From SIG452 sp045631485 (GTDB lineage Bacteria; Bacillota; Clostridia; UMGS1840), in assembly GCA_045631485.1 (NCBI GenBank), contig JAZQUU010000023.1, positions 1 to 63,707 on the forward strand: DNA of 63,707 bases, written 5' to 3'. Positions 27,098-36,411 of this stretch are shown here, piece by piece. The notes beneath the pieces were generated by a model. It worked only from the letters and a program-made list of their open reading frames with translations, was not told where the DNA came from and searched no databases. A program made the position numbers and the translations under genes. Position 1 is the first letter of the stretch. Each line of letters opens with the position of its first letter.

Positions 27098-27126
27098 TTG
27101 ACAAATCCGATTTGGTTTGATATAAT
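27098..27126 (+). promoter_or_regulatory. Consensus promoter of tRNA-Val
   Basis: Perfect TTGACA (27098-27103), 17-base spacer, TATAAT (27121-27126). Confidence 0.9.
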
Positions 27127-27158
27127 AGCCCTTGCTTGATGAGAGCAACTTACAATTT

Positions 27159-27234
27159 GGGAGCATAGCTCAGCTGGGAGAGCATCTGCCTTACAAGCAG
27201 AGGGTCATAGGTTCGAGCCCTATTGTTCCCACCA
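27159..27234 (+). tRNA. tRNA-Val (anticodon TAC)
   Basis: 76 bases with encoded CCA. Acceptor GGGAGCA pairs TGTTCCC with one G-T; the D arm GCTC/GAGC, anticodon stem TCTGC/GCAGA around CTTACAA (anticodon TAC, valine GTA codons) and T arm ATAGG-TTCGAGC-CCTAT fold normally. Confidence 0.97.
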
Positions 27235-27235
27235 C

Positions 27236-27270
27236 AAAAAAGCGTACTGAATTTTCAGTACGCTTTTTTT
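27236..27270 (+). terminator. Terminator of tRNA-Val
   Basis: Stem AAAGCGTACTGAA / TTCAGTACGCTTT followed by a T-run. Confidence 0.9.
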
Positions 27271-27383
27271 GCGCTGTAATTTGTGGAGTAAATATACCGA
27301 CTAGCTTGCTTATTGACTGAAATTATCGGCATCTGTTTCGTATTTAAAAGTTAATAAAAATGTGTAAATACACAAAAAAACTA

Positions 27384-27412
27384 TTTACAAAAAAAGAAAA
27401 ATGTGGTAAAAT
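27384..27412 (+). promoter_or_regulatory. Promoter of the leucine-rich-repeat protein
   Basis: TTTACA (27384-27389), 17-base spacer, TAAAAT (27407-27412); AAAGGAG precedes the ATG at 27467. Confidence 0.75.
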
Positions 27413-27466
27413 AGTTCTAAATTTTGATTTTATCTTTCTTAAAATCAATTCAAAGGAGAAGAAGTT

Positions 27467-30400
27467 ATGAAAAAGAAGCTTTTGGCGTTATTCACGGCGA
27501 TTGTTCTTTGTATCACAAGCTTCAGCGTGATGAGTGTGTCTGCGGCTACCGTGGCAAGCGGTTCTTGCAGCAGCACTGTGAGCTGGACGCTGGATTCCGA
27601 GGGTGTCCTCACTATCAGCGGTACCGGCGTGATTCCCGATTACGAAGCAAACACATTTCCCTGGTACAGTCAGCGAGACAGTATTACCAAGGTTGTTATC
27701 GGTAATGGGATTACAGCGATTGGCACTTACGCGTTTCGTTCTTGTAAGCAAATCTCAGAGGTTTCGATTGCAAACAGCGTGATTTCTGTTGGAGACTATG
27801 CTTTCGCCAACAATGAGGGATTAACGAAGGTCACTCTGGGAAATAAAATGCAATCTATTGGTGCAAATGCTTTTTACAATTGTAAAGCGTTGCCGAATAT
27901 TACGATTCCCGACAGTGTAATCAGTTTGGGAAGCCAGGCATTTTGCAACTGTTCTGCGCTGACAACCGTTGTGGTTGGAAATGGCGTGGAAGTGCTTTCG
28001 CAGGATGTTTTCCGCGGATGCTCCAAGCTAACCGACTTGACCATCGGTTGCGGTGTGATGCAGATTGCCGAAAATGCCTTGTATAACTGCAGCAAATTGA
28101 AAAATGTTACTTTTGCAGGAACTGAATTTCAGTGGAGTAAGATGACTGTCGCAAGTGGAAATGATGCTCTGAAAAATGTATCTGTGCAGGCAACTGCTTC
28201 CGCTGACAGTTGTGGAGCCAATGCTACCTGGAGCATTTCTGACGGAATCTTAACCATTCGAGGAGAGGGTATGATGGCAAATTACAATGCCTCCAATTTC
28301 CCTTGGATGGATTTCAGAAGCAGTATCACAAAGATTGTGGTTGAGGAAGGTATTACAAGTGTTGGTACCTGGGCGTTTTACAGTATGCCTAATTTAACCG
28401 AGGTTGTTTTGCCGGATAGTTTAACAAGAATCGGTTTACGTGCTTTTGCAACTTGTAAGGGGTTGGGCGAAATTACCATTCCGAATCAAGTAACCTACAT
28501 CGGAAACAATGCGTTTTCCAATGATGAAAAGCTGGCAACGGTAATTTTGGGCGCTGGCGTGGAAACTATTGATACCCGTGCTTTTTATAACTGTACTGCG
28601 TTAGAAAAAATCAGTATTCCCAACAGTGTAACCACCTTATCTTCCGAAGCATTTAACACTTGTGTTTCCATGCGCGAAGTAAGTATCGGAAGCGGGCTTA
28701 AAGTGATTGGAGATTCTGCATTCCGTAACTGTACTTCCTTGGAAAAGGTGACTTTGAGCAGTAATGTGACCACTGTTAGTACATCTGCTTTCCGTGGTTG
28801 TTCTGCATTAAAGGATGTGTATTACAGAGGTGATGCACAAAAATGGGGAGCTGTTTCGGTTGGTTCTTATAATACCGATTTAACCGAAGCTACCATCCAT
28901 TACACCGATGTGGGTGATTATCTCACCTGGAATCTGGATGAAAACGGCACATTAACTGTTAGCGGCAATGGTGCAATGTATGATTTTGAAGCACGTAATA
29001 TGCCGTGGTACAGCCAGAGAAGCAACGTGAAAAAGGTTGTGATTGAAGACGGTGTAACCAATGTGGGGACCTGGGCGTTTTACAATCATTCCAATTTGGA
29101 AGAAATTTCTCTCGCAAGTACTGTTACCAAAATCGGTTTGCGTGCATTTGCATCCTGCAAAAAGCTCAAAAGCATCAACTTAGAAGGTAATATTACCACA
29201 GTGGGTGACTATGCTTTTGCAAGCTGTGAAGCAGCGAGTGAAATCGTGTTTGGAGAAAATGTAACAACTATCGGAAACGATGCGTTCTATAACTGTAAAG
29301 GATTAACCGAAATCACGATTCCTGCAACGGTTACCTCCTGGGGAAGCCGTGTCTTTACTTCCTGCAGCGGACTTACTAAAGTTGTGTTGGAAGATGGTAT
29401 CGACATCATTGTAGAATCTATGTTCCATGGTTGTAGCAAGTTAGCAACCATTACGATTCCGGAAACCGTAACGATGATTTCTGATTCTGCATTCCGTGAT
29501 TGTTCCTCTTTAACTGATGTTTATTATTTAGGAAGCGAAGAACAGTGGAATGCGATTGCAGTAGGTACTCAGAATACTGCATTGCAGAATGCCACCGTGC
29601 ATTTTGCTTGCGAAGAAGGTATCTGCGGAGAAAATGTTGTTTGGTATCTGGATACCGATGGTGTGTTAACCATTAGCGGTATCGGTGATATGTACGATTA
29701 TACCGAGGAAACACAGCCCTGGGCAGAATATGCGGGAGATATTGTTTCTGCAGTAATTGTCGAAGGCGTTACCTCCATTGGTGACGGAGCTTTTGCCGGT
29801 TTGGACAACTTAGCGGCGGTTGTGATTCCTGAAAGCGTTATTACCATCGGAGAAAACGTATTTTTCGGTTGTGCAGGCTTAACTGTTATCACCGTAGCAG
29901 AAGAAAATCCTGCATACTGTGCGATTGAAAATGTGTTATTTAATCAAGATAAAACCGCTCTGCTGCAATATGCGTGCGGTAAATCAGAAACTTCTTATGT
30001 GATTCCGGAGGGTGTTGTTACCATTTTGGAAGGTGCATTTGCAGGTTCTTTGCTTGAAGGTCTTGTAGTTCCCAACAGCGTGACCACCATCAAGGAAAAT
30101 GCATTCGCAGCTTGTGCATTATTAACCAGTGTTGCCTACGACGGCTTCCAATCTGATTGGGAACAGATGATTTCTGAATATACCGGAAATGAAGCACTTG
30201 CCAACGCAACCGTGCAGTTCTCCTGCTATGAAGGAACCTGCGGAGAAAATGCTACCTGGCAGTTGGGTACCGACGGAATCTTGACCATCAGCGGTACCGG
30301 TGCAATGGGAGATTTTGAGCTTCGTAAAACTCCTTGGTACAGCTTAAGAAACAGCATCGCAAAGGTTGTTATTGAAGATGGTATTACCGCAATTGGTGTG

Positions 30401-31687
30401 GGTGCATTCTATGAATGCGGTAACATCACCGAGGTTACCTTTAGCGATGACTTGGTAACAATTGGCGACCGTGCATTTGGGAACTGTAAGGGAATTACCG
30501 AAATCACTCTGCCCGACGGATTGACTGCTATCGGTGAATTTGCTTTTGCAAGCTGCGAAGGATTAACCACCCTTACCCTTAACGAAACCGTGGAAACCAT
30601 TGGTGCTTCCGCATTTTATAACTGTATCGGTTTAACGAAACTGACAATTCCCAATAGCGTAACTGGTTTGGGCGAAAAAGCGTTCCAGAATTGTACAGCG
30701 TTAACCGATGTGGTGATTGGTAACGGTATTACCGCGATTGCTCCCTACACCTTCCACAACGGTTTCAATTTGGTGAATGTGACAATCCCCGAAACCGTAA
30801 CCTCCATCGGTGCTTCTGCATTTGACCTTTGCACCAAGCTGAAAACCATTTATTACTACGGCACCAAAACCGATTGGGCTAATATGGGAATCGGTGAGAA
30901 AAATGAGGGTATTTTAAATGCTTCTATGTATTATTTCTCCGGTATTTGCGGAGATAATATGACCTGGAGCGTAACCTCTGACGGAATTCTTACTCTGGAT
31001 GGTACCGGTGATATGTATGATTATACTGCATATACGATGCCTTGGTATGATCATATTGAAAATATCCGTGAGGTTATCATCGGCGACGGTATTACCGGTA
31101 TTGGTAATTCTGCATTCCAGGGTGCGTTGAATCTGACAGATATTTCCTGGGGGGCAAGCTTACAAACTATCGGAGAGCGTGCATTCTCCGGTTGCGAAAG
31201 TTTAGCTGCTGTGGTTCTTCCCGAAACTGTTACCGAAATTGATGACCATGCTTTTGCATATTGCTCCAATATGACAGAAATCACCTTTACGAAAGGTGTT
31301 GCCACCATCGGTCAGTACGCATTCTATATGGATTCAGCGTTGTCAGATGTGTATTACTACGGCGAACCCGAGGATTGGGAAAAGATTGTTGTTGGAAATT
31401 ACAACGATTATTTCAATGCTGCAACCGTTCATTATGTAACGCTCATCAAAACCGATGTTTCCGAAGACGGAAAATCCTTCACTGTAAATCTCTTGAATGT
31501 GGAGGAAGGTCAAACTGTGATTTTAGCACTGTATCAAGGTAACAAGTTGGTAGAGGTGCAGGATGAGCCCTGCGAAGGAAACACTGTTCCTTTCACTACC
31601 ACTGAGGAATATACCAACGCCAAAGTGATGATTTGGGATTCTTTATCTGCTTTAACCACTCATTATGCAGTTGAAATCGTAAAATAA
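27467..31687 (+). CDS. Large secreted BspA-type leucine-rich-repeat protein
   Basis: 1406 residues with a signal peptide (MKKKLLALFTAIVLCITSFS). Six similar modules follow. Each opens with a W-x-L-D/T-x-x-G-x-L-T-I-S-G-x-G strand and a PWY segment, then runs through LRR_5 repeats of the type I-x-x-x-A-F-x-x-C-x-x-L-x-x-[IV]. Modules begin near bases 27560, 28200, 28920, 29630, 30240 and 30950. A final ~70-residue beta module (VILALYQGNKLVEV ... AKVMIWDSLSAL) resembles the C-terminus of the protein at 1575-2336. No LPXTG or S-layer anchor is visible. BspA-like proteins mediate adhesion in gut and oral bacteria; binding to host or other cells is inferred. Confidence 0.93.
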   Translation: MKKKLLALFTAIVLCITSFSVMSVSAATVASGSCSSTVSWTLDSEGVLTISGTGVIPDYEANTFPWYSQRDSITKVVIGNGITAIGTYAFRSCKQISEVSIANSVISVGDYAFANNEGLTKVTLGNKMQSIGANAFYNCKALPNITIPDSVISLGSQAFCNCSALTTVVVGNGVEVLSQDVFRGCSKLTDLTIGCGVMQIAENALYNCSKLKNVTFAGTEFQWSKMTVASGNDALKNVSVQATASADSCGANATWSISDGILTIRGEGMMANYNASNFPWMDFRSSITKIVVEEGITSVGTWAFYSMPNLTEVVLPDSLTRIGLRAFATCKGLGEITIPNQVTYIGNNAFSNDEKLATVILGAGVETIDTRAFYNCTALEKISIPNSVTTLSSEAFNTCVSMREVSIGSGLKVIGDSAFRNCTSLEKVTLSSNVTTVSTSAFRGCSALKDVYYRGDAQKWGAVSVGSYNTDLTEATIHYTDVGDYLTWNLDENGTLTVSGNGAMYDFEARNMPWYSQRSNVKKVVIEDGVTNVGTWAFYNHSNLEEISLASTVTKIGLRAFASCKKLKSINLEGNITTVGDYAFASCEAASEIVFGENVTTIGNDAFYNCKGLTEITIPATVTSWGSRVFTSCSGLTKVVLEDGIDIIVESMFHGCSKLATITIPETVTMISDSAFRDCSSLTDVYYLGSEEQWNAIAVGTQNTALQNATVHFACEEGICGENVVWYLDTDGVLTISGIGDMYDYTEETQPWAEYAGDIVSAVIVEGVTSIGDGAFAGLDNLAAVVIPESVITIGENVFFGCAGLTVITVAEENPAYCAIENVLFNQDKTALLQYACGKSETSYVIPEGVVTILEGAFAGSLLEGLVVPNSVTTIKENAFAACALLTSVAYDGFQSDWEQMISEYTGNEALANATVQFSCYEGTCGENATWQLGTDGILTISGTGAMGDFELRKTPWYSLRNSIAKVVIEDGITAIGVGAFYECGNITEVTFSDDLVTIGDRAFGNCKGITEITLPDGLTAIGEFAFASCEGLTTLTLNETVETIGASAFYNCIGLTKLTIPNSVTGLGEKAFQNCTALTDVVIGNGITAIAPYTFHNGFNLVNVTIPETVTSIGASAFDLCTKLKTIYYYGTKTDWANMGIGEKNEGILNASMYYFSGICGDNMTWSVTSDGILTLDGTGDMYDYTAYTMPWYDHIENIREVIIGDGITGIGNSAFQGALNLTDISWGASLQTIGERAFSGCESLAAVVLPETVTEIDDHAFAYCSNMTEITFTKGVATIGQYAFYMDSALSDVYYYGEPEDWEKIVVGNYNDYFNAATVHYVTLIKTDVSEDGKSFTVNLLNVEEGQTVILALYQGNKLVEVQDEPCEGNTVPFTTTEEYTNAKVMIWDSLSALTTHYAVEIVK

Positions 31688-31693
31688 TTACCC

Positions 31694-31729
31694 ATCAAAA
31701 AGACATCTTCGGATGTCTTTTTGATTTTT
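31694..31729 (+). terminator. Terminator with UUCG loop
   Basis: Stem ATCAAAAAGACATC / GATGTCTTTTTGAT closed by a TTCG tetraloop, followed by T-rich sequence. Confidence 0.9.
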
Positions 31730-31730
31730 C

Positions 31731-31759
31731 TTGACAGTTCCCGAAATATTCTGTATAAT
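31731..31759 (+). promoter_or_regulatory. Consensus promoter of the DEAD-box helicase
   Basis: TTGACA (31731-31736), 17-base spacer, TATAAT (31754-31759). Confidence 0.9.
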
Positions 31760-31791
31760 AGGTTATTATCATCAAAACAAAGAGGTAGTAT

Positions 31792-33474
31792 ATGGAAGCC
31801 TTATTATTTCAAGAACTCCCCATTTCCGATGCCTTAAAAGAAGGCATTGCACAGATGGGATTTATAAAAACAACGCCCGTTCAGCAGGAAAGCTTGTTTC
31901 CGATTTTAGAGGGGCGTGACTTGGTGGCACAAGCGCCCACGGGAACGGGGAAGACCTGTGCTTTTGGGGTGCCCGTTTTGGAACAGTTGATTCCCGACGA
32001 AGAAGTGGTGCAGGCGTTGGTGCTTTGCCCTACTCGTGAACTTGTAATGCAGACTGCGGAGGAGCTTGGGAAATTGTCCCGTTATCAAAAGGGAATCCGC
32101 ATTTCCACCCTGTATGGAGGTCAGCCCATTGAACGCCAGCTTGCGGATTTAAAGAAACGTCCTCAAATTATTGTGGCAACTCCCGGCAGATTGATGGACC
32201 ATTTGCGAAGAAGAAGTGTGCGTCTTGTGAATCTTTCCCATTTGGTGTTGGATGAAGCAGACGAAATGCTTAATATGGGATTTAGGGATGATATTGAAAC
32301 TATTTTGGAAACGGCGCCCGCAGAGCGGCAGACGGTTCTGTTTTCTGCCACAATGCCTCAAGAAATCAAAGAAATTGCCCAAAATTATCAGAAAAAAGAC
32401 CGTGTGTTTGTAAAAATTACGGGGGAAACTCTGACTGTTTCCAATGTGGCGGAATATTATCTGGAAGTGAAAGGGCCCAAAAAAGTGGACGCCCTCAGCA
32501 GATTGCTTGATTTACACGGCTACGGACTATCTTTGGTATTTTGCAACACCAAAAAGAAAACCTCGGAAATCACCGAAGAATTGATTGCCCGTGGGTATCC
32601 TGCCGAAATGCTCCACGGGGATATGAAGCAGCCCGAGCGTGACCGTGTGATGAATCGTTTTAAATCGGGAAAAACCGAAATTCTGGTGGCAACCGATATC
32701 GCTGCCCGTGGGATTGACGTGGAAAATGTGGAAGCGGTGTTCAATTTTGATGTGCCGCAGTTTGAGGAGTATTATGTTCACCGTATCGGCAGAACGGGCA
32801 GAGCCGATAAAAAAGGCGTTTCCTATACCTTTGTGGCAGGCAAGGAAATGTTTAAATTAAAAGAGATTATGAAATACACCAAATCCCACATCGAGCCTTA
32901 TAAAACACCGTCGGAATCGGATGTTTTGGAGGCGAGGGTGAAAAAAACAATCGGAAAAGCTGTTTCGGTGGTGGGGAGTCCCAATTTTGAGAGGTATCTT
33001 CAGATTACCAAAGATATTGTGGGAGAGGGAAAACTGACGGCGGCGGAACTGTCTGCGGCGTTACTGTGTATGCTTACCGAAGAAAAGAAAGCAGACAAAA
33101 AAGCCAAAGAAACCAAAGAAAGCCGTGAGGTTACCAAAAAAACAGGTGCTCAACAGGGAATGGCAAGACTGTTTATCGGTCTTGGTTCCTTGGATAAAAT
33201 CCGTCCCCGTCATTTGGTGGAGCTTATTTCTTCCAATACGCCCGTGCAGGGAAATGAAGTGGGAGCAGTGGATATTTTTGATAAATATTCTTTCTTTGAA
33301 ATTCCTGCCGAAAAAGCAGACGATGTGCTGGATTCCTTAAGAGATTTAACCTATCGTGGCAGAGAAGTGTTTGTGGAAAAAGCTCAGGCAACTCAAAAGA
33401 ATCCCAAAGGCTCAAAAAAAGCGGATAAACAGGGAAAAAGAGAAGCAAAAAATCAAAAAGGTTTTCGAAAATAA
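31792..33474 (+). CDS. DEAD-box RNA helicase (CsdA/DeaD-like) with DbpA RNA-binding domain
   Basis: 560 residues. Q motif with FIKTTPVQQ, motif I APTGTGKT (48-55), PTREL, TPGR, motif II DEAD, motif III SAT, then the second RecA domain with ATDIAARGID and HRIGRTGR. A lysine-rich linker (EEKKADKKAKETKESR) leads to a DbpA-type RNA-binding domain (about 450-530: RLFIGLGSLDKI) and a basic tail. It unwinds RNA during ribosome assembly or cold adaptation. It stands alone, with GAGGTAG before the ATG. Confidence 0.95.
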   Translation: MEALLFQELPISDALKEGIAQMGFIKTTPVQQESLFPILEGRDLVAQAPTGTGKTCAFGVPVLEQLIPDEEVVQALVLCPTRELVMQTAEELGKLSRYQKGIRISTLYGGQPIERQLADLKKRPQIIVATPGRLMDHLRRRSVRLVNLSHLVLDEADEMLNMGFRDDIETILETAPAERQTVLFSATMPQEIKEIAQNYQKKDRVFVKITGETLTVSNVAEYYLEVKGPKKVDALSRLLDLHGYGLSLVFCNTKKKTSEITEELIARGYPAEMLHGDMKQPERDRVMNRFKSGKTEILVATDIAARGIDVENVEAVFNFDVPQFEEYYVHRIGRTGRADKKGVSYTFVAGKEMFKLKEIMKYTKSHIEPYKTPSESDVLEARVKKTIGKAVSVVGSPNFERYLQITKDIVGEGKLTAAELSAALLCMLTEEKKADKKAKETKESREVTKKTGAQQGMARLFIGLGSLDKIRPRHLVELISSNTPVQGNEVGAVDIFDKYSFFEIPAEKADDVLDSLRDLTYRGREVFVEKAQATQKNPKGSKKADKQGKREAKNQKGFRK

Positions 33475-33480
33475 GCAACG

Positions 33481-33510
33481 AAAAAAGCGGTGAAATCACC
33501 GCTTTTTTTA
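33481..33510. terminator. Bidirectional terminator
   Basis: Stem AAAAAAGCGGTGA / TCACCGCTTTTTT between the convergent helicase and alcohol dehydrogenase genes. Confidence 0.9.
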
Positions 33511-33516
33511 TGTCTG

Positions 33517-34575
33517 TTAACAGATTTTTACCACGGGCTTGATTAAATCCGAAGGTTTTTGCTTCATTAAAAGCAGTGCTTCTTCAATTTTGTCAAAGCC
33601 TTCAAACACGTGGGTAACCAGACGGGAGGTGTCTAACTTTCCCGTGGCTAACAGAGCTGCCATTTTTTCCATTTTTAATCGTCCGCCGGGGGTTAAACCG
33701 CCGTTGATTCTTTTGTGTCCCATTCCAACACCCCATTCCACTCGGGGGATGGAAATGGTGTCACCCTCACCTAAATAATTCACATTCCCGATGGCTCCGC
33801 CCGGGCGAAGCATACGGATTGCCTGATCGAAGGTGTTGTTGTCTCCACCTGCAATAATCACACGGTCAACTCCTCTGCCGCCCGTTTTCTTGAGAATTTG
33901 CTCCACAATGTCCCCCTCACGGTAATTGATAATATTGGTGGCACCGTAGTATTTTGCCGCCTCCACACAGTTGGGGCGGGAACCTACCGCAAAGATTCTT
34001 GCGGCACCTTTTTTGTTGGCACCTGCCACGCTCATAAGCCCTACGGGGCCGATTCCGATAACGCAGACGGTGTCCCCAAATTCAATGTCACAAAGCTCTG
34101 CCCCGTGAAACCCCGTCACCACCATATCGGGAAGCATACAGGCGGCAACAGGATCCACTCCTTCGGGGAGAAGCGCTAAGTTGGCATCCGCTTCATTGAC
34201 GTGAAAGTATTCGGCAAATACTCCATCTTTAAAATTGGAAAATTTCCAGCCGGAGAGCATTCCTGCAGAATGCATCGGAACACCTGCCTGAGAGTAAAGT
34301 GTACCCCAATCGGGGGTAATGGCAGGCACGATTACCTTGTCACCGGGTTTGAAATCGTGAACCAATTCACCCACGGTATCCACAATTCCCACCGCTTCGT
34401 GCCCTAAAATCATATTATGACGGTCTCCGATTGCCCCTGACCACACGGTGTGAATATCCGAGGTGCAGGGTGCAATACAAATGGGACGCACGATTGCATC
34501 CAAAGGACCGCAAACCGGTTTTTCTTTTTCTATCCAACCTGTTTCTCCGATTTTTATCATTGCATAGCCTTTCAT
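33517..34575 (-). CDS. adh: NADP-dependent secondary alcohol dehydrogenase
   Basis: 352 residues, collinear with the Thermoanaerobacter brockii/Clostridium beijerinckii isopropanol dehydrogenase. Catalytic zinc ligands Cys37, His59 (GHEA) and Asp150 (MLPD) fall at the family positions. The NADP-binding residues Gly198-Ser199-Arg200 and Tyr218 are also in register. It reduces ketones or aldehydes such as acetone to secondary alcohols, using NADPH. GAAAGGAG precedes the ATG at 34575. It appears monocistronic; no partner gene for ketone formation is nearby. Confidence 0.95.
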   Translation of the reverse strand: MKGYAMIKIGETGWIEKEKPVCGPLDAIVRPICIAPCTSDIHTVWSGAIGDRHNMILGHEAVGIVDTVGELVHDFKPGDKVIVPAITPDWGTLYSQAGVPMHSAGMLSGWKFSNFKDGVFAEYFHVNEADANLALLPEGVDPVAACMLPDMVVTGFHGAELCDIEFGDTVCVIGIGPVGLMSVAGANKKGAARIFAVGSRPNCVEAAKYYGATNIINYREGDIVEQILKKTGGRGVDRVIIAGGDNNTFDQAIRMLRPGGAIGNVNYLGEGDTISIPRVEWGVGMGHKRINGGLTPGGRLKMEKMAALLATGKLDTSRLVTHVFEGFDKIEEALLLMKQKPSDLIKPVVKIC

Positions 34576-34685
34576 AAAAAACTCCTTTCAGATTCAGTAT
34601 TCTTTCTTTAGTTTGACCTGCGGATGCAGAGTTATACTCTAATTGGAAAATTTCGGGGTTGAATCTTTGATTTTTTGAAAAACTA

Positions 34686-34714
34686 TTGACAAAGGAACGC
34701 TTTTTTGATATACT
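34686..34714 (+). promoter_or_regulatory. Promoter of the CAT-anticodon tRNA
   Basis: TTGACA (34686-34691), 17-base spacer, TATACT (34709-34714). Confidence 0.85.
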
Positions 34715-34750
34715 TTTTTGGTATCCTTATGGAAAACTAATAAAACATAA

Positions 34751-34827
34751 GGGCCTTTAGCTCAGTTGGTTAGAGCTCCCGGCTCATAACCGGTCGGTCC
34801 TGGGTTCGAGTCCCCGAAGGCCCACCA
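34751..34827 (+). tRNA. tRNA with CAT anticodon, probably tRNA-Ile2 (lysidine type)
   Basis: 77 bases with encoded CCA. Acceptor GGGCCTT/AAGGCCC is perfect. The loop CTCATAA carries anticodon CAT. This loop and the D arm GCTCAGTTGGTTAGAGC resemble the tRNA-Ile2 that TilS converts to read AUA; elongator tRNA-Met in Firmicutes more often has TTCATAC. Two stem mismatches are visible: C-T at the top of the anticodon stem (CCCGG/CCGGT) and T-C in the T stem (CTGGG/CCCCG). The isoacceptor identity is not certain. Confidence 0.8.
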
Positions 34828-34828
34828 G

Positions 34829-34860
34829 CGTAAAGGACACCGAAAGGTGTCCTTTTTACG
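34829..34860 (+). terminator. Terminator with GAAA tetraloop
   Basis: Stem CGTAAAGGACACC-GAAA-GGTGTCCTTTTTACG directly after the tRNA. Confidence 0.9.
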
Positions 34861-34919
34861 TTGGTGAGGAATCAAATATTGTGCTATCTACGAAAAATCT
34901 GCAAAAAACATCAGATTGC

Positions 34920-34948
34920 TTTACATTTTAAAAATATTGTGATATAAT
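34920..34948 (+). promoter_or_regulatory. Promoter of malQ
   Basis: TTTACA (34920-34925), 17-base spacer, TATAAT (34943-34948). Confidence 0.85.
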
Positions 34949-34982
34949 GCCGATGTATATCATATCTAAAGGAAAATTTCAA

Positions 34983-36410
34983 ATGGACAGAAAAAGCGGA
35001 GTTTTAATGCATATTTCTTCTCTTCCCGGGGAATACGGAATCGGTTCGTTCGGGGAAGAAGCAAAAGAGTTTATTGATTTTTTAAAGGAAGCAGGTTTTA
35101 CTTATTGGCAGGTGCTTCCCTTTTGTATGGCGGATGCCTACAATTCACCCTATCAATCCTATTCTGCCTTTGGCGGAAATCCCTATTTTGTGGACTTGAA
35201 TGTTTTGGAACAGAAAGGTCTTCTTACCAAAAGTGAGTTGGAGTCTGCCAAACAAAAAAATCCTTATGTGACAGAATACGAACGCTTATGGAACGAACGG
35301 TTTTTGCTCTTAAAAAAAGCGTCTTCCCGTGTAACAGACAGAACGGAAATTGAAAAATTTGTTGCCGAAAACAAGCATTTGGAAGCCTTTTGCCGTTTTA
35401 TGGCGTTAAAAGAGGCAAACAACCATTTGCCATGGAACGAGTGGACAAGCGATGAATCTGACCAAGATATTCTCTTTGCCTGGCAGATGATTCAGTATGA
35501 ATTTTTTACTCAGTGGCAGGAAATTAAAAAATATGCCAACGATAAGGGTGTAAAAATCATCGGAGATATTCCCATTTATGTATCTTATGACAGCTGTGAC
35601 GTGTGGGATAACCGTGGTCAGTTTCAGTTATCTGAAGACGGCAAACCGGCGAAGGTTGCAGGCGTTCCGCCCGATTATTTCAGTGCGGACGGTCAGCTTT
35701 GGGGAAATCCCCTATACGATTGGGATGTGATGAAACAGGACGGCTACCAATGGTGGTGTGACAGAATTTCTCACATGGCAACCTTGTTTGATGCTATCCG
35801 CATTGACCATTTTCGTGCCTTCGAATCCTATTGGGCAGTGCCCTACGGTGCCGAAACTGCTAAGGAAGGTAAATGGCAGGACGGGCCCCGTATGGACTTT
35901 ATCCGTGCCATTCAATCTGTGGCAGGGGAATGTCAAATTATTGCGGAGGATTTGGGGGATATCACTCCCGAGGTGCATAAGCTGGTAAAAGACAGTACCT
36001 TCCCCGGTATGAGAGTGTTCCAATTCGGCTTCTTATCCGAGGGAGACAGTTTACATAAACCCCATCATTACCCCAAAAATTCGGTTGCCTATACAGGTAC
36101 CCACGATAATAACACCTTGCTTGGTTATTTGTGGGAATTGTCAATGCATTTAAAAGAAGAAATGCTTTCTTATTGCGGTCACGAGGGGGACTGGGGTGCA
36201 GGTTGCAAAAGCATGATTCGTACTGTGCTTGCAAGCCATGCAGACTGGGCAATTCTGCCCATCCAGGATTTGTTGGGCTACGGTTCGGATACTCGTCTCA
36301 ATACTCCCGGAAAAGCCGACGGAAACTGGCAGTTCAGAGTGACAAAGGAACAACTTGCGTCCATTGATAAAGCCTATTGGAATGAATTGAATAAACGTTA
36401 TGCAAGATAA
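34983..36410 (+). CDS. malQ: 4-alpha-glucanotransferase (amylomaltase)
   Basis: 475 residues of glycoside hydrolase family 77, from the ATG at 34983 (MDRKSGVLMHISSLPGEYGIG) with AAAGGAA upstream; the in-frame ATG at 34947 overlaps the -10 element and is rejected. NSPYQSYSAFGGNPYFVDL, the nucleophile region IRIDHFRAFESYWAVP, the acid/base IAEDLG and the THDNNT motif are all present. It transfers maltooligosaccharide units between alpha-1,4-glucans in starch, glycogen or maltose metabolism, in the cytoplasm. No other glycogen gene is adjacent. Confidence 0.96.
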   Translation: MDRKSGVLMHISSLPGEYGIGSFGEEAKEFIDFLKEAGFTYWQVLPFCMADAYNSPYQSYSAFGGNPYFVDLNVLEQKGLLTKSELESAKQKNPYVTEYERLWNERFLLLKKASSRVTDRTEIEKFVAENKHLEAFCRFMALKEANNHLPWNEWTSDESDQDILFAWQMIQYEFFTQWQEIKKYANDKGVKIIGDIPIYVSYDSCDVWDNRGQFQLSEDGKPAKVAGVPPDYFSADGQLWGNPLYDWDVMKQDGYQWWCDRISHMATLFDAIRIDHFRAFESYWAVPYGAETAKEGKWQDGPRMDFIRAIQSVAGECQIIAEDLGDITPEVHKLVKDSTFPGMRVFQFGFLSEGDSLHKPHHYPKNSVAYTGTHDNNTLLGYLWELSMHLKEEMLSYCGHEGDWGAGCKSMIRTVLASHADWAILPIQDLLGYGSDTRLNTPGKADGNWQFRVTKEQLASIDKAYWNELNKRYAR

Positions 36411-36411
36411 T

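Noticed and set aside
26879..27166. 95-residue minus-strand open frame between mraZ and tRNA-Val
   Set aside because: It has low-complexity Phe/Lys-rich content, overlaps the start of the tRNA and its promoter, and has no ribosome binding site.
27488..31308. Several minus-strand frames inside the leucine-rich-repeat gene
   Set aside because: They recur in the same register of each repeat and are mirror products of the repeated coding sequence.
34751..34827. Elongator tRNA-Met
   Set aside because: Anticodon CAT fits, but the CTCATAA loop and D arm are closer to tRNA-Ile2; kept only as an alternative.
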